A stretch of 64,000 nt of DNA. Source: Vandammella animalimorsus (GTDB lineage: Bacteria > Pseudomonadota > Gammaproteobacteria > Burkholderiales > Burkholderiaceae_C). Shown here piece after piece: positions 16,681 through 26,223 of the stretch; positions within the stretch are counted from its first letter, which is position 1, and the number at the start of each line of letters is the position of its first letter. The position numbers and the translations under genes were made by a program. The notes below the pieces were generated by a model. It had not been told where the DNA came from and made no database searches. It worked only from the letters and a program-made list of their open reading frames with translations. The stretch is from the NCBI RefSeq assembly GCF_002285285.1, contig NZ_NSJF01000005.1, positions 239,453 through 303,452 of the forward strand. Reading direction: 5' to 3'.

Positions 16681-17841
16681 TCAGCGAATCACATCCGGCG
16701 CGTCGCCGTCGAGCATGCGGCGGGCGATGATGACGCGCATGATTTCGTTGGTGCCTTCCAGAATCTGGTGCACGCGCGCGTCGCGCAGCAGGCGCTCGAG
16801 CGGGTATTCGCGGATGTAGCCGTAGCCGCCGTGCAGTTGCAGCGCCTCGTTGATGACTTTGAAGCCAAAGTCCGTGGCAAAGCGCTTGGCCATGGCGCAG
16901 TAGGTGGTGGCGTTGGGGTCCTGGCGGTCGAGCTTGCTGGCGGCCAGGCGCACCATTTGGCGTGCGGCCACCAGTTCGGTGGCCATGTCGGCCAGCTTGA
17001 ATTGCAGCGCCTGGAAGGTGGAGATGGCCTTGCCGAACTGCTGGCGCTCCTGGATGTAGCGCTGCGCCTGGGCCAGCGCGCCCTGCGCGCCGCCGACGGA
17101 GCAGGTGGCGATGTTGATGCGCCCGCCGTCCAGCCCCTTCATGGCGATCTTGAAGCCTTCGCCCTCGTTGCCCAGCAGGTTGTGCGCGGGGATGCGCACG
17201 TTGTCGAAGCTGATGGTGCGTGTGGGCTGGCTGTTCCAGCCCATTTTTTGCTCTTTCTTGCCGTAGCTGATGCCCTCGGCGTTGGCAGGCACGGCAAAGG
17301 CCGAAACGCCCGATGCGCCGGGGCCGCCGCTGCGCGCCATGAGCACCAGCACGTCGGTGCTGCCCGCGCCGGAGATGAAGGCCTTGCTGCCGTTGATGAC
17401 GTATTCGTTGCCCACCCGCTCGGCGCGGGTCTTGAGCGAGGCGGCGTCAGAGCCTGCGCCCGGCTCGGTCAGGCAGTAGCTGGCGAGCTTTTGCCCGCTG
17501 GTGAGCTGCTCGCCCCATTCCTTGCGCACTTCGTCGCCGCCCCAGGTGCCCAGCATCCAGGTGGCCATGTTGTGGATGGTGATGAAGGCGGTGGTGGAGG
17601 GATCGACCGCGGCCATTTCTTCAAACACAAAGGTGGCATCCAGCCGCGGCAGAGCCAGGCCGCCGATGGATTCGGGCGCGTACAGGCCGCAAAAGCCCAG
17701 CTCGCCGGACTTGGCAATGGTTTCCTTGGGGAAGTGGCCTTCCTCATCCCATTGCGCGGCGTAGGGGGCCAGCTCGGCCTGGGCGAAGGCGCGCGCGGTT
17801 TCGGCAAAGGCCAGTTGGTCTTCGGTGGGTTCAAAGTGCAT
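16681..17841 (-). CDS. Acyl-CoA dehydrogenase, probably isobutyryl-CoA dehydrogenase
   Basis: A 386-residue FAD flavoprotein with N-terminal helical domain (FEPTEDQLAFAETARAFAQ), the beta-domain motif YCLTEPGAGSDAASLKTRA and the C-terminal helical domain ending LHGGYGYIREYPLERLLRDARVHQILEGTNEIMR. The Glu in EGTNEIMR is the expected catalytic base of the isobutyryl/short-branched group. With mmsA and mmsB nearby, oxidation of isobutyryl-CoA to methacrylyl-CoA in valine catabolism is the likely role. AAGGAGA lies before the start. The electron acceptor would be ETF. Confidence 0.9.
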   Translation of the reverse strand: MHFEPTEDQLAFAETARAFAQAELAPYAAQWDEEGHFPKETIAKSGELGFCGLYAPESIGGLALPRLDATFVFEEMAAVDPSTTAFITIHNMATWMLGTWGGDEVRKEWGEQLTSGQKLASYCLTEPGAGSDAASLKTRAERVGNEYVINGSKAFISGAGSTDVLVLMARSGGPGASGVSAFAVPANAEGISYGKKEQKMGWNSQPTRTISFDNVRIPAHNLLGNEGEGFKIAMKGLDGGRINIATCSVGGAQGALAQAQRYIQERQQFGKAISTFQALQFKLADMATELVAARQMVRLAASKLDRQDPNATTYCAMAKRFATDFGFKVINEALQLHGGYGYIREYPLERLLRDARVHQILEGTNEIMRVIIARRMLDGDAPDVIR

Positions 17842-17927
17842 GGAGTGTCTCCTTGGGTTGTTGTGGTTTGAGGGATGCGTTGGTTTTTCAGTCGCTGCGG
17901 CTGGCCCGCTCTCTGCGGCCTACCGGC

Positions 17928-18380
17928 TTACCATTTGCCTATGACAACGGCCAGCATGCCCGCCGCAATCAGCGGGCCGACGGGCACGCCCTTGAAGAAG
18001 GCCACACCGATGACGGTGCCCACCATCAAGCCAGGCACCAGGCCGGGATGCTCCATCATCAACGGCAGGCCGCGCCCGCCCAGCCAGGCCACCAGCACGC
18101 CCACTGCCACGGCCAGCAGCGATTGCCAGTGTGTGAAGCTGCGCAGCACATCGGCCAGGGCGATTTTGCCGCTGGCAATGGGCGCCATGACGCCGATGAA
18201 CAATATGGTGATGCCCAGATTCAGGCCGTGCTTTTGGATCCAGGGAAAGTACTGCTGCAAGGGCGTCATGCGCACCAGCAGCAGGGCCAGCATGGCGTAG
18301 GTGATGCTGTGGTTCTGGCTGACGATGCCCAGGGCGGCGATGGCCAGCAACAACAGCAAAACGGGGTCGAAGGCGGGCAT
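17928..18380 (-). CDS. DUF441 (UPF0756, YeaL-like) membrane protein
   Basis: A 150-residue protein with about four hydrophobic segments. The family end pattern [27 protein letters not shown] and the early [21 protein letters not shown] are typical of the UPF0756 family. The protein is integral to the inner membrane; no biochemical role is established for the family. It lies 86 bp upstream of the acyl-CoA dehydrogenase on the same strand. Confidence 0.85.
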   Translation of the reverse strand: MPAFDPVLLLLLAIAALGIVSQNHSITYAMLALLLVRMTPLQQYFPWIQKHGLNLGITILFIGVMAPIASGKIALADVLRSFTHWQSLLAVAVGVLVAWLGGRGLPLMMEHPGLVPGLMVGTVIGVAFFKGVPVGPLIAAGMLAVVIGKW

Positions 18381-18420
18381 GGGCGCAAAAAATCTTCATC
18401 GCAACGGGCATCGCGTGCGC

Positions 18421-18831
18421 TCATTCCACGCTGTAGCCGTGCATCAGCCAGTGGCGCAGGGCCTGGCGGCGCAGGGCGTGCTGCTCGATCATGCAGGCGT
18501 GGTGTGCGCTGGCTGCGGGCGCGTGCAGGTCTGGCCCGGCGGGGGCTGCTTGCTGGCAATGCTGGCGCGCGGTGCGCCGCCATTCGCTCTGGTTGCCGCG
18601 CAGGGCGGGGCGCTCATGGGCCGAAAGCACCAGCAGCACGTCGCCATACAGGGTTTCCGTGGCATCGCGCACGGCCTCGAAGTCTTGCAGCGTGCAGGTT
18701 GTGGCGGTGTAGGTGGCGGCGGTGCAAGCGGGCGAGGCCGGGGCCAGCGCTTGCGCCTGGGCTTGTGGCGCTGCGGCGCTCAAGGCCAGGGCGGCGATGG
18801 CAACAAAAAACAGGGGTGGGCGCAGGCGCAT
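18421..18831 (-). CDS. Exported protein with LprI/DUF1311-like segment
   Basis: A 136-residue protein with a signal peptide (PPLFFVAIAALALSAAAPQAQA). After it there are paired cysteines (PACTAATYTATTCTLQ) and the pattern WRRTARQHCQQ ... HHACMIEQHALRRQALRHWL. The spacing of Cys and the R-x-x-x-C / C-hydrophobic-x-x-x-x-x-R-x-x-x-L style resembles DUF1311 lysozyme-inhibitor LprI-like proteins. A periplasmic location is likely; function is not established. Confidence 0.65.
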   Translation of the reverse strand: MRLRPPLFFVAIAALALSAAAPQAQAQALAPASPACTAATYTATTCTLQDFEAVRDATETLYGDVLLVLSAHERPALRGNQSEWRRTARQHCQQAAPAGPDLHAPAASAHHACMIEQHALRRQALRHWLMHGYSVE

Positions 18832-18844
18832 GGCGGTGAAGCGG

Positions 18845-19156
18845 TCAGTCGGTGCGGATCTCGCCGCGCTCGTTGTCCACTACCACGGGGCTGTCGAACC
18901 AGGCAATCTGCGGCTCGCAGTGGTATTTGTCGCGCACGAAGTCTTTCCATTCCTCCGTGTACAGCGCTTGGGCATGGGCCTTGCTCTGCCAGGTGTAGAT
19001 GCCGCCAGCGGTGCGCCCGTCCTCACTGAGGATGTAGCGCTTGTGCAGCAGCCCGGCCACGCTTTGGTACTTGGGCGCGGTGCTCTCAAAAATGCGCTGG
19101 GCCTCCTGCCGCGTGACGGGCTGGGGCAGGGCAAAAGTGGTGACGGTGACGAACAT
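18845..19156 (-). CDS. YdhR-like putative monooxygenase (dimeric alpha/beta barrel)
   Basis: A 103-residue protein starting MFVTVTTFALPQPVTRQEAQRIF, with YQSVAGLLHKRYILSEDGRTAGGIYTWQSKAHAQ and a C-terminal IAWFDSPVVVDN. This is the pattern of the small YdhR/ABM-like ferredoxin-fold monooxygenase-like family. The substrate is unknown. The chosen start at 19156 gives the compact family length; longer in-frame starts are Cys-rich and lack support. It lies between mmsA and an exported protein on the same strand. Confidence 0.7.
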   Translation of the reverse strand: MFVTVTTFALPQPVTRQEAQRIFESTAPKYQSVAGLLHKRYILSEDGRTAGGIYTWQSKAHAQALYTEEWKDFVRDKYHCEPQIAWFDSPVVVDNERGEIRTD

Positions 19157-19289
19157 CGGCAAATCCTGCGGGCATGGCAATGCGGGGCATGCATGATGGC
19201 AAATGCGGTGGATGCGGGCACACAGGCGTGCCGCGCACCCACCGCAAACGGCCAGCAACTTTGGGGTTGCCGGCCGCTGCAGCCCGTGC

Positions 19290-20810
19290 TTACTTCAGGC
19301 TGATGGTGGTGTTCAGGCCGCCGGTGGACTTGTCGTCAAACCAGCGCGCCGTCACCGTCTTGGTCTGTGTGTAGAACAGGATGACCTGCTTGCCGTATGG
19401 GCCCAGATCGCCCAGCTTGGACGCGCGCGAACCGCTGAACGAGAACAGGGGTACGGGCACGGGGATGGGCACGTTGATGCCAACCTGGCCGACGTCGATG
19501 TCCTCCTGGAACTTGTGCGCCGCCGCGCCCGATTGCGTGAAGATGGCCGTGCCGTTGCCGTTGGGGTTGGCGTTGATGAACTCGATGGCCTCTTCCAGCG
19601 TAGCGGCCTCGACCACGCACAGCACGGGGCCGAAGATTTCCTGATCGTAAATGGCCATGCCGGGCTTGACGCCGCTGAAGATGGTGGGGCCAACGAAGTT
19701 GCCCTTCTCAAAGCCGGGAACATTGGGCTTGCGGCCGTCGAGCTCCAGCTTGGCGCCATCGGCCACGCCGCGCTCGATCAGCCCTTCGATGCGCGAGAGC
19801 GCAGCGCAGGAGATCACCGGGCCCAGATCGGCGCCTTGCTCGGTGCCGGCGCTGACCTTGAGCGTCTTGGCCTTTTCCACCAGCTCGGGCAGCCATTTTT
19901 GCGCCTCGCCCACCAGCACTACCACCGGCAGGGCCATGCAGCGTTGGCCTGCGGCGCCAAACGATGCCCCGGCGATGGCGTTGAGGGTTTGTTCCTTGTT
20001 CGCATCGGGCAGCACGATGGCGTGGTTCTTCGCGCCCATCATGCACTGCACGCGCTTGCCCGCCAGGCTGGCGCGGTTGTAAACGTGCGTGCCGACCTTG
20101 GTGGAGCCGACGAAAGACACGGCCTTGATATCGGGGTGATCGCAGATGGCGTTGACGGCCATCTCACCGCCGTGGATGACGTTGAGCACGCCGGCGGGGA
20201 TGCCCGCTTCCAGCGCCAGCTCGCACAGGCGCATGGTCACCATCGGGTCTTGCTCGGAGGGCTTGAGCACGAAGGTGTTGCCCGTGGCAATGGCCATGGG
20301 GAACATCCACAGCGGGATCATGGCCGGGAAGTTGAACGGCGTGATGCCTGCGCACACGCCCAGCGGTTGCAGCAGGGTGTAGGTGTCCACACCGTTGGCC
20401 ACGTTGTTGGCCAGCTCGCCCAGTTGCAGGTTGCCCACGGATGCGGCGTGCTCCACCACTTCCAGGCCGCGGAACACATCGCCCTCGGCGTCGGGCAGGG
20501 TCTTGCCTTGCTCGGCCGTCAGCAGCGCGGCCAGTTCTTTCATGTTGGCGCGAATCAGCTCCTGGTATTTCAGGAAGATGCGCGCGCGTGCGCCGATGGG
20601 GGTTTTGCGCCAGGTCTTGAAGGCTTCCTTGGCGGCGGCCACGGCCTGGTTGATTTCATCCTGCGTGGCGAACGGCACGCGGGCCAGCACCTCTTGCGTG
20701 GCGGGGTTGATGACTTCGCGCCATTCGGTGGTCTTGGATTCGACAAACTGGCCGTTGATGAGCAGTTTGACGGTGGGGGCTTTCAGGCCCTGTTCGCTGA
20801 TAGCGTTCAT
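19290..20810 (-). CDS. mmsA: Methylmalonate-semialdehyde dehydrogenase (acylating)
   Basis: A 506-residue CoA-acylating aldehyde dehydrogenase that converts methylmalonate semialdehyde to propionyl-CoA in valine and pyrimidine catabolism. Motifs: [22 protein letters not shown] (catalytic Asn), [10 protein letters not shown] (NAD site), the nucleophile Cys in [14 protein letters not shown], and [12 protein letters not shown]. It lacks the general-base Glu of hydrolytic ALDHs, as expected for the family. AGGAGA precedes the ATG. A sigma70-like promoter and two operator-like sites lie 110-180 bp upstream. mmsB and an acyl-CoA dehydrogenase lie downstream on the same strand. Confidence 0.94.
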   Translation of the reverse strand: MNAISEQGLKAPTVKLLINGQFVESKTTEWREVINPATQEVLARVPFATQDEINQAVAAAKEAFKTWRKTPIGARARIFLKYQELIRANMKELAALLTAEQGKTLPDAEGDVFRGLEVVEHAASVGNLQLGELANNVANGVDTYTLLQPLGVCAGITPFNFPAMIPLWMFPMAIATGNTFVLKPSEQDPMVTMRLCELALEAGIPAGVLNVIHGGEMAVNAICDHPDIKAVSFVGSTKVGTHVYNRASLAGKRVQCMMGAKNHAIVLPDANKEQTLNAIAGASFGAAGQRCMALPVVVLVGEAQKWLPELVEKAKTLKVSAGTEQGADLGPVISCAALSRIEGLIERGVADGAKLELDGRKPNVPGFEKGNFVGPTIFSGVKPGMAIYDQEIFGPVLCVVEAATLEEAIEFINANPNGNGTAIFTQSGAAAHKFQEDIDVGQVGINVPIPVPVPLFSFSGSRASKLGDLGPYGKQVILFYTQTKTVTARWFDDKSTGGLNTTISLK

Positions 20811-20924
20811 GCGTTGTCTCCTGGATTGAAAAAAAGGGGTGAGAGCGGGGCGTATACCGCCATCGGCCGTGGCCTATGGATAGGGGATTGGCAAGGATGG
20901 CATGGCACATGCCGTGCAGCGCGC

Positions 20925-20952
20925 ATCTTACTGTGCAAATTTGTCATATCAA
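20925..20952 (-). promoter_or_regulatory. Sigma70-like promoter of mmsA
   Basis: On the minus strand TTGATA (20952-20947) and TAAGAT (20930-20925) are separated by 16 bp, with GC-rich sequence beyond. Transcription would start near 20918, about 108 bp before the mmsA ATG. One TGCAAATTTG site lies mostly within the spacer. Confidence 0.65.
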
Positions 20953-20987
20953 TAGCAGAGGCTGCAGTTTATCTCTGCAAATTTGCA
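20934..20987. promoter_or_regulatory. Paired operator-like sites at the mmsA promoter
   Basis: TGCAAATTTG occurs at 20934-20943 and again at 20976-20985, where it extends to the perfect palindrome TGCAAATTTGCA (20976-20987). The two are exactly 42 bp apart, four helical turns, one inside the promoter spacer and one upstream of the -35 box. This arrangement fits a dimeric regulator binding cooperatively; the regulator is not identified. Confidence 0.6.
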
Positions 20988-21017
20988 AATTGATGCCTTG
21001 CTGTGGACAAAGAAAAA

Positions 21018-21043
21018 GCGCGATGCCCATGCGGGCATCGCGC
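21018..21043 (-). terminator. Intrinsic terminator downstream of gltA
   Basis: An 11-bp perfect stem GCGCGATGCCC/GGGCATCGCGC with loop ATGC. Read on the minus strand it is followed by TTTTTCTTTG. It probably ends the sdh-gltA transcript, beyond an inverted-repeat element. Confidence 0.8.
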
Positions 21044-21106
21044 TTCGTGCTTTAAACAGGTTCTGCAAGCCGCTTGGGGCATGTCTCATGTGCGCCCCCC
21101 GGCCTT

Positions 21107-21269
21107 AGAGCCTGTTCAAAATCTCGGCGCGAGTGGGCAAGAAACGGTTTGGGGTGGGCTGCAAGGCGCAAAACGCAGCCATAGCTGGGGCTATGGCGAG
21201 GCTTTGCAACGCAGCAGAGCGCCCAAATCCGCTCTCTTGACCGCCGTGCAAAGATTTTGAACAGGCTCT
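21107..21269. repeat. Inverted-repeat element, copy C (163 bp)
   Basis: Perfect 18-bp terminal inverted repeats AGAGCCTGTTCAAAATCT (21107-21124) and its complement (21252-21269). It lies between the gltA stop and the terminator. The interior has smaller inverted segments around CTGCAAGGCGC and CATAGC...GCTATG and no gene. Its arms share AGAGC-TGT with copies A and B but differ after that, so it is a second subtype. Short or solo arms of this subtype occur at 3453-3467, 49191-49199 and 62181-62231. Confidence 0.8.
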
Positions 21270-21278
21270 TAGCGCCTG

Positions 21279-22592
21279 TCAGCCGCGCTCCTTGAGTGGC
21301 TTGACGTTGCGCGGCGTGTGGCCGACGAACAGCTGGCGCGGGCGACCGATCTTGTACTCGGGGTCGGCAATCATCTCGTTCAGCTGGGCGATCCAGCCCA
21401 CGGTGCGCGCCAGCGCGAAGATGCCGGTGAACAGGTTGACCGGGATGCCGATGGCGCGCTGCACGATGCCGGAGTAGAAGTCCACGTTCGGGTAGAGCTT
21501 GCGCTGTACGAAGTAGTCGTCTTCCAGCGCGATTTGCTCCAGCTTCTTGGCCAGGGCGAACAGCGGGTCGTTTTCCAGGCCCAGCTCGGCCAGCACCTCG
21601 TTGCAGGTCTCCTGCATCAGCTTGGCGCGCGGGTCGTAGTTCTTGTAGACGCGGTGGCCAAAGCCCATCAGGCGCACGCCGGAGTTCTTGTCCTTGACCT
21701 TTTCCATGAACTCGCCCACCTTGGCCACGCCGCCCATGCGCTGGATGTCTTCCAGCATGTTCAGGCAGGCCTCGTTGGCGCCGCCGTGGGCCGGGCCCCA
21801 CAGGCAGGCCACGCCAGCGGCGATGGCGGCGAACGGGTTGGTGCCCGAGGAGCCGCACAGGCGCACGGTGGAGGTGGAGGCGTTTTGCTCGTGGTCGGCG
21901 TGCAGGATGAAGATGCGATCCATGGCGCGCTCCAGCACCGGGTTGACGCGGTATTCCTCGCAGGGGTTGCCGAACATCATGCGCAGGAAGTTGCCGGCGT
22001 AGCTCAGCTCGTTCTGCGGGTACATGTAGGGTGCGCCGATGCCGTATTTGTAGGCCATGGCCACCAGCGTGGGCATCTTGGCGATCAGGCGGATTGCGGC
22101 GATCTCGCGGTGCTCGGCATTATTGATGTCCGTGCTGTCGTGATAGAAGGCCGAGAGCCCGCCGACCAGGCCGGTGAGGATGGCCATGGGGTGCGCATCA
22201 CGGCGGAAGCCCCGCAGGAAGAACTGCATTTGCTCGTTGACCATGGTGTGGCGCGTGACGCGCTGGTCGAACTCGGCCTTTTGCTGTGCATTGGGCAGCT
22301 CGCCGTAGAGCAGCAGGTAGCAGGTTTCGAGGAAGTCGCATTGCGTGGCCAGCTGCTCGATGGGGTAGCCGCGGTAGAGCAGCTCACCCTTGTCGCCGTC
22401 GATGTAGGTGATGGCCGATTGGCAGGCGGCGGTGGACAGAAAACCGGGGTCGTAGGTGAACATGCCGGTCTGGCCGTAGAGCTTGCGGATGTCGATCACG
22501 TCCGGGCCCATGCTGCCCTCGTAAACGGGCAGCTCGACCGATGCCTTGCCATTGCTGAACGAAAGGGTGGCTTTGTTGTCGGACAACTTCAT
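21279..22592 (-). CDS. gltA: Citrate synthase, hexameric type II
   Basis: A 437-residue enzyme condensing oxaloacetate and acetyl-CoA. The N-terminal beta-domain ([20 protein letters not shown]) marks the NADH-sensitive bacterial type. Catalytic regions are [13 protein letters not shown] (His), [15 protein letters not shown] (His) and the Asp region downstream; [14 protein letters not shown] binds oxaloacetate. The start at 22592 follows GGAAGAGAACC. It is last in the sdhCDAB-sdhE-gltA operon, a common Burkholderiales order. Confidence 0.96.
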   Translation of the reverse strand: MKLSDNKATLSFSNGKASVELPVYEGSMGPDVIDIRKLYGQTGMFTYDPGFLSTAACQSAITYIDGDKGELLYRGYPIEQLATQCDFLETCYLLLYGELPNAQQKAEFDQRVTRHTMVNEQMQFFLRGFRRDAHPMAILTGLVGGLSAFYHDSTDINNAEHREIAAIRLIAKMPTLVAMAYKYGIGAPYMYPQNELSYAGNFLRMMFGNPCEEYRVNPVLERAMDRIFILHADHEQNASTSTVRLCGSSGTNPFAAIAAGVACLWGPAHGGANEACLNMLEDIQRMGGVAKVGEFMEKVKDKNSGVRLMGFGHRVYKNYDPRAKLMQETCNEVLAELGLENDPLFALAKKLEQIALEDDYFVQRKLYPNVDFYSGIVQRAIGIPVNLFTGIFALARTVGWIAQLNEMIADPEYKIGRPRQLFVGHTPRNVKPLKERG

Positions 22593-22749
22593 GGTTCTCT
22601 TCCTTTGGTGGGGCCAGGGCGGCAGTGCGGCTTGCGCGGTGCAGCGCATGGGGCCATGCCTGGCGGGAGGGTTTCGAAAAGGCGGTTGGAGGGGAGGGTG
22701 TGCCGGGCGGCTGCGCGTTGGCTGCGACCGGGCCTGGGGCGCGGGGGCC

Positions 22750-23085
22750 TCAGGCCATCGAAGGGGGCTTGGCGGGGCGCATCAGCTCCAGCACGGCTCG
22801 GATCGCGGGGGTATCGGTATCTCCTTGAGGCTCCTTGCGGCGCAGCAGCAGATCGAGCAGGTCGTTGTCGGCCAGGTTCATCAGCGCCGTGACGGCCAGG
22901 CCCTGCTCGACGGTGAGGGCGCTGCCGTGGACCTTGAAGAAACGCTCGATCAGCAGATCGTTTTCCAGCAGGCCGCGGCGGCTGCGCCAGTGCAGCTGGC
23001 GCAGCTCCAACTCGCTGAGCAGCCGCTGGGCGGGCTGCCCGGCAGCGGCTGTGCAAGTGGTGCAGGGGGCGGTGGGCTCGGTCAT
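22750..23085 (-). CDS. sdhE: Succinate dehydrogenase assembly factor SdhE (FAD assembly factor)
   Basis: A 111-residue small helical protein that promotes covalent flavinylation of SdhA. The family core [17 protein letters not shown] contains the conserved R-G-x-x-E motif, and [16 protein letters not shown] follows. An N-terminal extension of about 25 residues includes a Cys pair (PCTTC) not usual in the family. It lies between sdhB and gltA, 22 bp after sdhB. Confidence 0.92.
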   Translation of the reverse strand: MTEPTAPCTTCTAAAGQPAQRLLSELELRQLHWRSRRGLLENDLLIERFFKVHGSALTVEQGLAVTALMNLADNDLLDLLLRRKEPQGDTDTPAIRAVLELMRPAKPPSMA

Positions 23086-23107
23086 AGACGCTGGCGGGGC
23101 CAGGGGC

Positions 23108-23815
23108 TCAGATGGCGCGGCGCACCATCAATTCCTTGATCTTGCCGATGGCGCGCGTGGGGTTCAGGCCCTTGGGGCAGACGTCCACGCAGTTCATGAT
23201 GGTGTGGCAGCGGAACAAACGGTAGGGGTCTTCCAGGTTGTCCAGGCGCGCGCCGGTGGCGGTGTCGCGGCTGTCGGCGATGAAGCGGTAGGCCTGCAGC
23301 AGGCCGGCAGGGCCGACGAACTTGTCCGGGTTCCACCAGAAGCTGGGGCAGCTGGTGGAGCAGCTGGCGCACAGAATGCACTCGTACAGGCCGTTGAGCT
23401 CTTCGCGCTCCTCGGGCGATTGCAGGCGCTCCTTCTCGGCCGAGGCGTAGATGTCGCTTTGCAGATAGGGCTTGATGCTGTGGTACTGCTTGAAGAACTG
23501 CGTCATGTCCACGATCAGGTCGCGGATCACCGGCAGGCCCGGCAGCGGCTTGAGCACGATGGTGCCCTGCAGCGTGTTCATGTTGGTCAGGCAGGCCAGG
23601 CCGTTCTTGCCGTTGATGTTCATGGCGTCCGAGCCGCACACGCCCTCGCGGCAGGAGCGGCGAAAGGCGATGGACGGGTCCTTGGCCTTGAGCTTGACCA
23701 GCGCGTCGAGCAGCATGCGCTCATGCCCGTCGAGCTCGACCTCGACTTCCTGCATGTAGGGCTTGGCGTCCTTGTCGGGGTCGTAGCGGTAGATCTGGAA
23801 TTTGCGGATTGTCAT
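23108..23815 (-). CDS. sdhB: Succinate dehydrogenase iron-sulfur subunit
   Basis: A 235-residue subunit of respiratory complex II carrying electrons from SdhA to the membrane quinone site. The [2Fe-2S] cluster is bound by CREGVCGSDAMNINGKNGLAC. The [4Fe-4S] and [3Fe-4S] ligands lie in CILCASCSTSCPSFWWN and CHTIMNCVDVCPKGLNP. Length and ligand sets are complete. It lies 43 bp after sdhA in the operon. Confidence 0.97.
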   Translation of the reverse strand: MTIRKFQIYRYDPDKDAKPYMQEVEVELDGHERMLLDALVKLKAKDPSIAFRRSCREGVCGSDAMNINGKNGLACLTNMNTLQGTIVLKPLPGLPVIRDLIVDMTQFFKQYHSIKPYLQSDIYASAEKERLQSPEEREELNGLYECILCASCSTSCPSFWWNPDKFVGPAGLLQAYRFIADSRDTATGARLDNLEDPYRLFRCHTIMNCVDVCPKGLNPTRAIGKIKELMVRRAI

Positions 23816-23858
23816 GGTGTCTAGGCTCTCGTGAGGCTCTGCGGTGGCCGGTGGATGA

Positions 23859-25667
23859 TTAGAAGGTGCGCACTTTGGGCGGAACGCTCTCGACCGTCAG
23901 CGGCTTGAGGTTCACGGGCTTGTAGTCCAGGCGGTTGCCATCGCTGTACCACAGCGTGTGCTTCATCCATTCCTTGTCGTTGCGGCCCAGCGGCGCCTCC
24001 GGGTCATCGGCAGGGCGCTCGTAATCGTAGACGGTGTGCGCGCCGCGGCATTCCTTGCGCGCTGCGGCCGAGGTCATGGTGGCCTGGGCGACTTCGATCA
24101 GGTTGTCCACCTCCAGCGCTTCCATGCGGGCGGTGTTCCAGACCTTGGACTTGTCCTGCAGCGTGACGCTGCCGACCTTGTCGCGGATGGCGTTGATTTT
24201 GACCACGCCCTCGTCCATGCCCTTTTGGGTGCGGAACACGCCGGCGTGCTGTTGCATGGTCTGGCGGATTTCGTTGGCGATGTCCTGCGAGTAGATGCCC
24301 GAGCTCGAAGCCTGCAGGCGGTTCAGGCGCGCCAGCGTGCGATCGGCCGCATCGGCTGGCAGCGGCTTGTGCGCGGCCTGGGCCTTGACGGTTTGCACGA
24401 TGTGCCGGCCGGCGGACTTGCCGAACACCAGCAGGTCCAGCAGGGAGTTCGTGCCCAGGCGGTTGGCGCCATGCACCGAGACGCAGGAGCACTCGCCCAC
24501 GGCATACAGGCCGCCGACGACTTCGGCATTGTTGGTCTGCGTCTTGATGACCACCTGGCCATTGATGTTGGTGGGGATGCCGCCCATCTGGTAGTGGATG
24601 GTGGGCACCACGGGAATGGGCACCTTGGTGATGTCCACGTTGGCGAAGTTGTGGCCGATCTCCTCCACCGAGGGCAGGCGCTTGCGGATGGTCTCCGCGC
24701 CCAGGTGGGTCATGTCCATCAGGATGTAGTCCTTGTTCGGGCCACAGCCGCGGCCTTCCTTGATCTCCTGGTCCATGGAGCGCGAGACGAAGTCGCGCGG
24801 CGCCAAGTCCTTGAGCGTGGGGGCGTAGCGCTCCATGAAGCGCTCGCCCTCGCTGTTTCGCAGGATGGCGCCCTCACCGCGGCAGCCTTCGGTCAGCAGC
24901 ACGCCCGCGCCGGCCACGCCGGTGGGGTGGAACTGCCAGAACTCCATGTCCTGCAGCGGGATGCCCGCGCGTGCGGCCATGCCCAGGCCATCGCCGGTGT
25001 TGATGAAGGCGTTGGTCGAGGCGGCAAAGATGCGGCCTGCGCCGCCGGTGGCCAGCAGCACGACCTTGGACTGCAGGATGTAGAGATCGCCGGTCTCCAG
25101 CTCCAGCGCGGTCACGCCGACCACGTCGCCGTCCTGATCGCGGATCAAATCCAGCGCCATCCACTCGACGAAGAAGTTGGTCTTTTCCTTGACGTTTTGC
25201 TGGTAGAGCGTGTGCAGCATGGCGTGGCCGGTGCGGTCGGCGGCGGCGCAGGCGCGCTGCACGGGCTTTTCGCCGTAGTTGGCGGTGTGGCCGCCAAAGG
25301 GGCGCTGGTAGATGGTGCCGTCGGGGTTGCGGTCAAACGGCATGCCGAAGTGTTCCAGCTCGATGACGACGTTGGGCGCCTCACGGCACATGAACTCGAT
25401 GGCGTCCTGGTCGCCCAGCCAGTCGCTGCCCTTGATGGTGTCGTAGAAGTGGTAGTGCCAGTTGTCCTCGCTCATGTTGCCCAGCGAGGCGGACACGCCA
25501 CCCTGGGCCGCCACGGTGTGCGAGCGGGTCGGGAAGACCTTGGACAGCGAGGCCACGGACAGGCCCGCGCGCGAGAGCTCCAGCGCGGCGCGCAGACCGG
25601 AGCCGCCCGCGCCGACGATGACGGCGTCGAACTTGCGGGTGATGATGTTTTCTTTGGAGTAGCTCAT
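23859..25667 (-). CDS. sdhA: Succinate dehydrogenase flavoprotein subunit
   Basis: A 602-residue FAD subunit that oxidises succinate to fumarate. The FAD dinucleotide site is AVIVGAGGSGLRAALEL. The covalent FAD-linking His is in PTRSHTVAAQGGVSASLGN. Substrate and catalytic residues lie in GEGAILRNSEGERFMERY and DFVSRSMDQEI, and the C-terminal HTLWYSDG helps close the active site. It works with SdhB and the SdhCD membrane anchor encoded upstream. Confidence 0.97.
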   Translation of the reverse strand: MSYSKENIITRKFDAVIVGAGGSGLRAALELSRAGLSVASLSKVFPTRSHTVAAQGGVSASLGNMSEDNWHYHFYDTIKGSDWLGDQDAIEFMCREAPNVVIELEHFGMPFDRNPDGTIYQRPFGGHTANYGEKPVQRACAAADRTGHAMLHTLYQQNVKEKTNFFVEWMALDLIRDQDGDVVGVTALELETGDLYILQSKVVLLATGGAGRIFAASTNAFINTGDGLGMAARAGIPLQDMEFWQFHPTGVAGAGVLLTEGCRGEGAILRNSEGERFMERYAPTLKDLAPRDFVSRSMDQEIKEGRGCGPNKDYILMDMTHLGAETIRKRLPSVEEIGHNFANVDITKVPIPVVPTIHYQMGGIPTNINGQVVIKTQTNNAEVVGGLYAVGECSCVSVHGANRLGTNSLLDLLVFGKSAGRHIVQTVKAQAAHKPLPADAADRTLARLNRLQASSSGIYSQDIANEIRQTMQQHAGVFRTQKGMDEGVVKINAIRDKVGSVTLQDKSKVWNTARMEALEVDNLIEVAQATMTSAAARKECRGAHTVYDYERPADDPEAPLGRNDKEWMKHTLWYSDGNRLDYKPVNLKPLTVESVPPKVRTF

Positions 25668-25798
25668 GGTGTTGGGAAATCGTGGTGTCTCAAAGCGGGG
25701 CGGGGATCGTTGTCTTTGCGGGGCCGGCGCTGGCCGCTTGTTGCGACTTCAGGCGCCTGGCCCGGCAAGCGCGGCTGCGGCCAGGGCGGCCAGGGTGG

Positions 25799-26164
25799 TC
25801 AGAGGCGCCACAGGATCTGGAAGACCCAGCCGGCGCAGCCCACCAGCCAGACGATGGTCAGCACATCCATGAACAGGCGCAGGCCCGCTGCGGGGACATA
25901 GTCCATCCAGATGTCGCGCACGCCGACCCAGGCGTGCCAGAGCACGGCCACGGCGGTGACGAAGGCGAACAGGCGCATCCACTGCGCATCGAAGATGGCG
26001 CGCCAGGCGGCGTAGTCGATCGGGCCCTTGGTAAAGCACACCTGGGCCATGAGCACCAGGGCAAACAGGGCGATCAGGATGGCGGTGATGCGCTGGCTGA
26101 GCCAGTCGCGCAGGCCGTAGTGGGCGCCGACCACAAGGCGCTTGGAACCGTAGTTGATGGACAT
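25799..26164 (-). CDS. sdhD: Succinate dehydrogenase membrane anchor subunit D
   Basis: A 121-residue inner-membrane protein with three hydrophobic helices. LRDWLSQRITAILIALFALVLMAQV is helix 1 with the conserved Ser-Gln-Arg region near the quinone. WHAWVGVRDIWMDYV contains the heme- and quinone-site pattern HxxxGxRxxxxDY. It follows sdhC after about 60 bp. Confidence 0.92.
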   Translation of the reverse strand: MSINYGSKRLVVGAHYGLRDWLSQRITAILIALFALVLMAQVCFTKGPIDYAAWRAIFDAQWMRLFAFVTAVAVLWHAWVGVRDIWMDYVPAAGLRLFMDVLTIVWLVGCAGWVFQILWRL

Positions 26165-26223
26165 GGGAAAGAACTCCTAGGATGGGATGCTGGCGGGCGC
26201 GGTGCCGTCGTGGGCTTGGGGGC

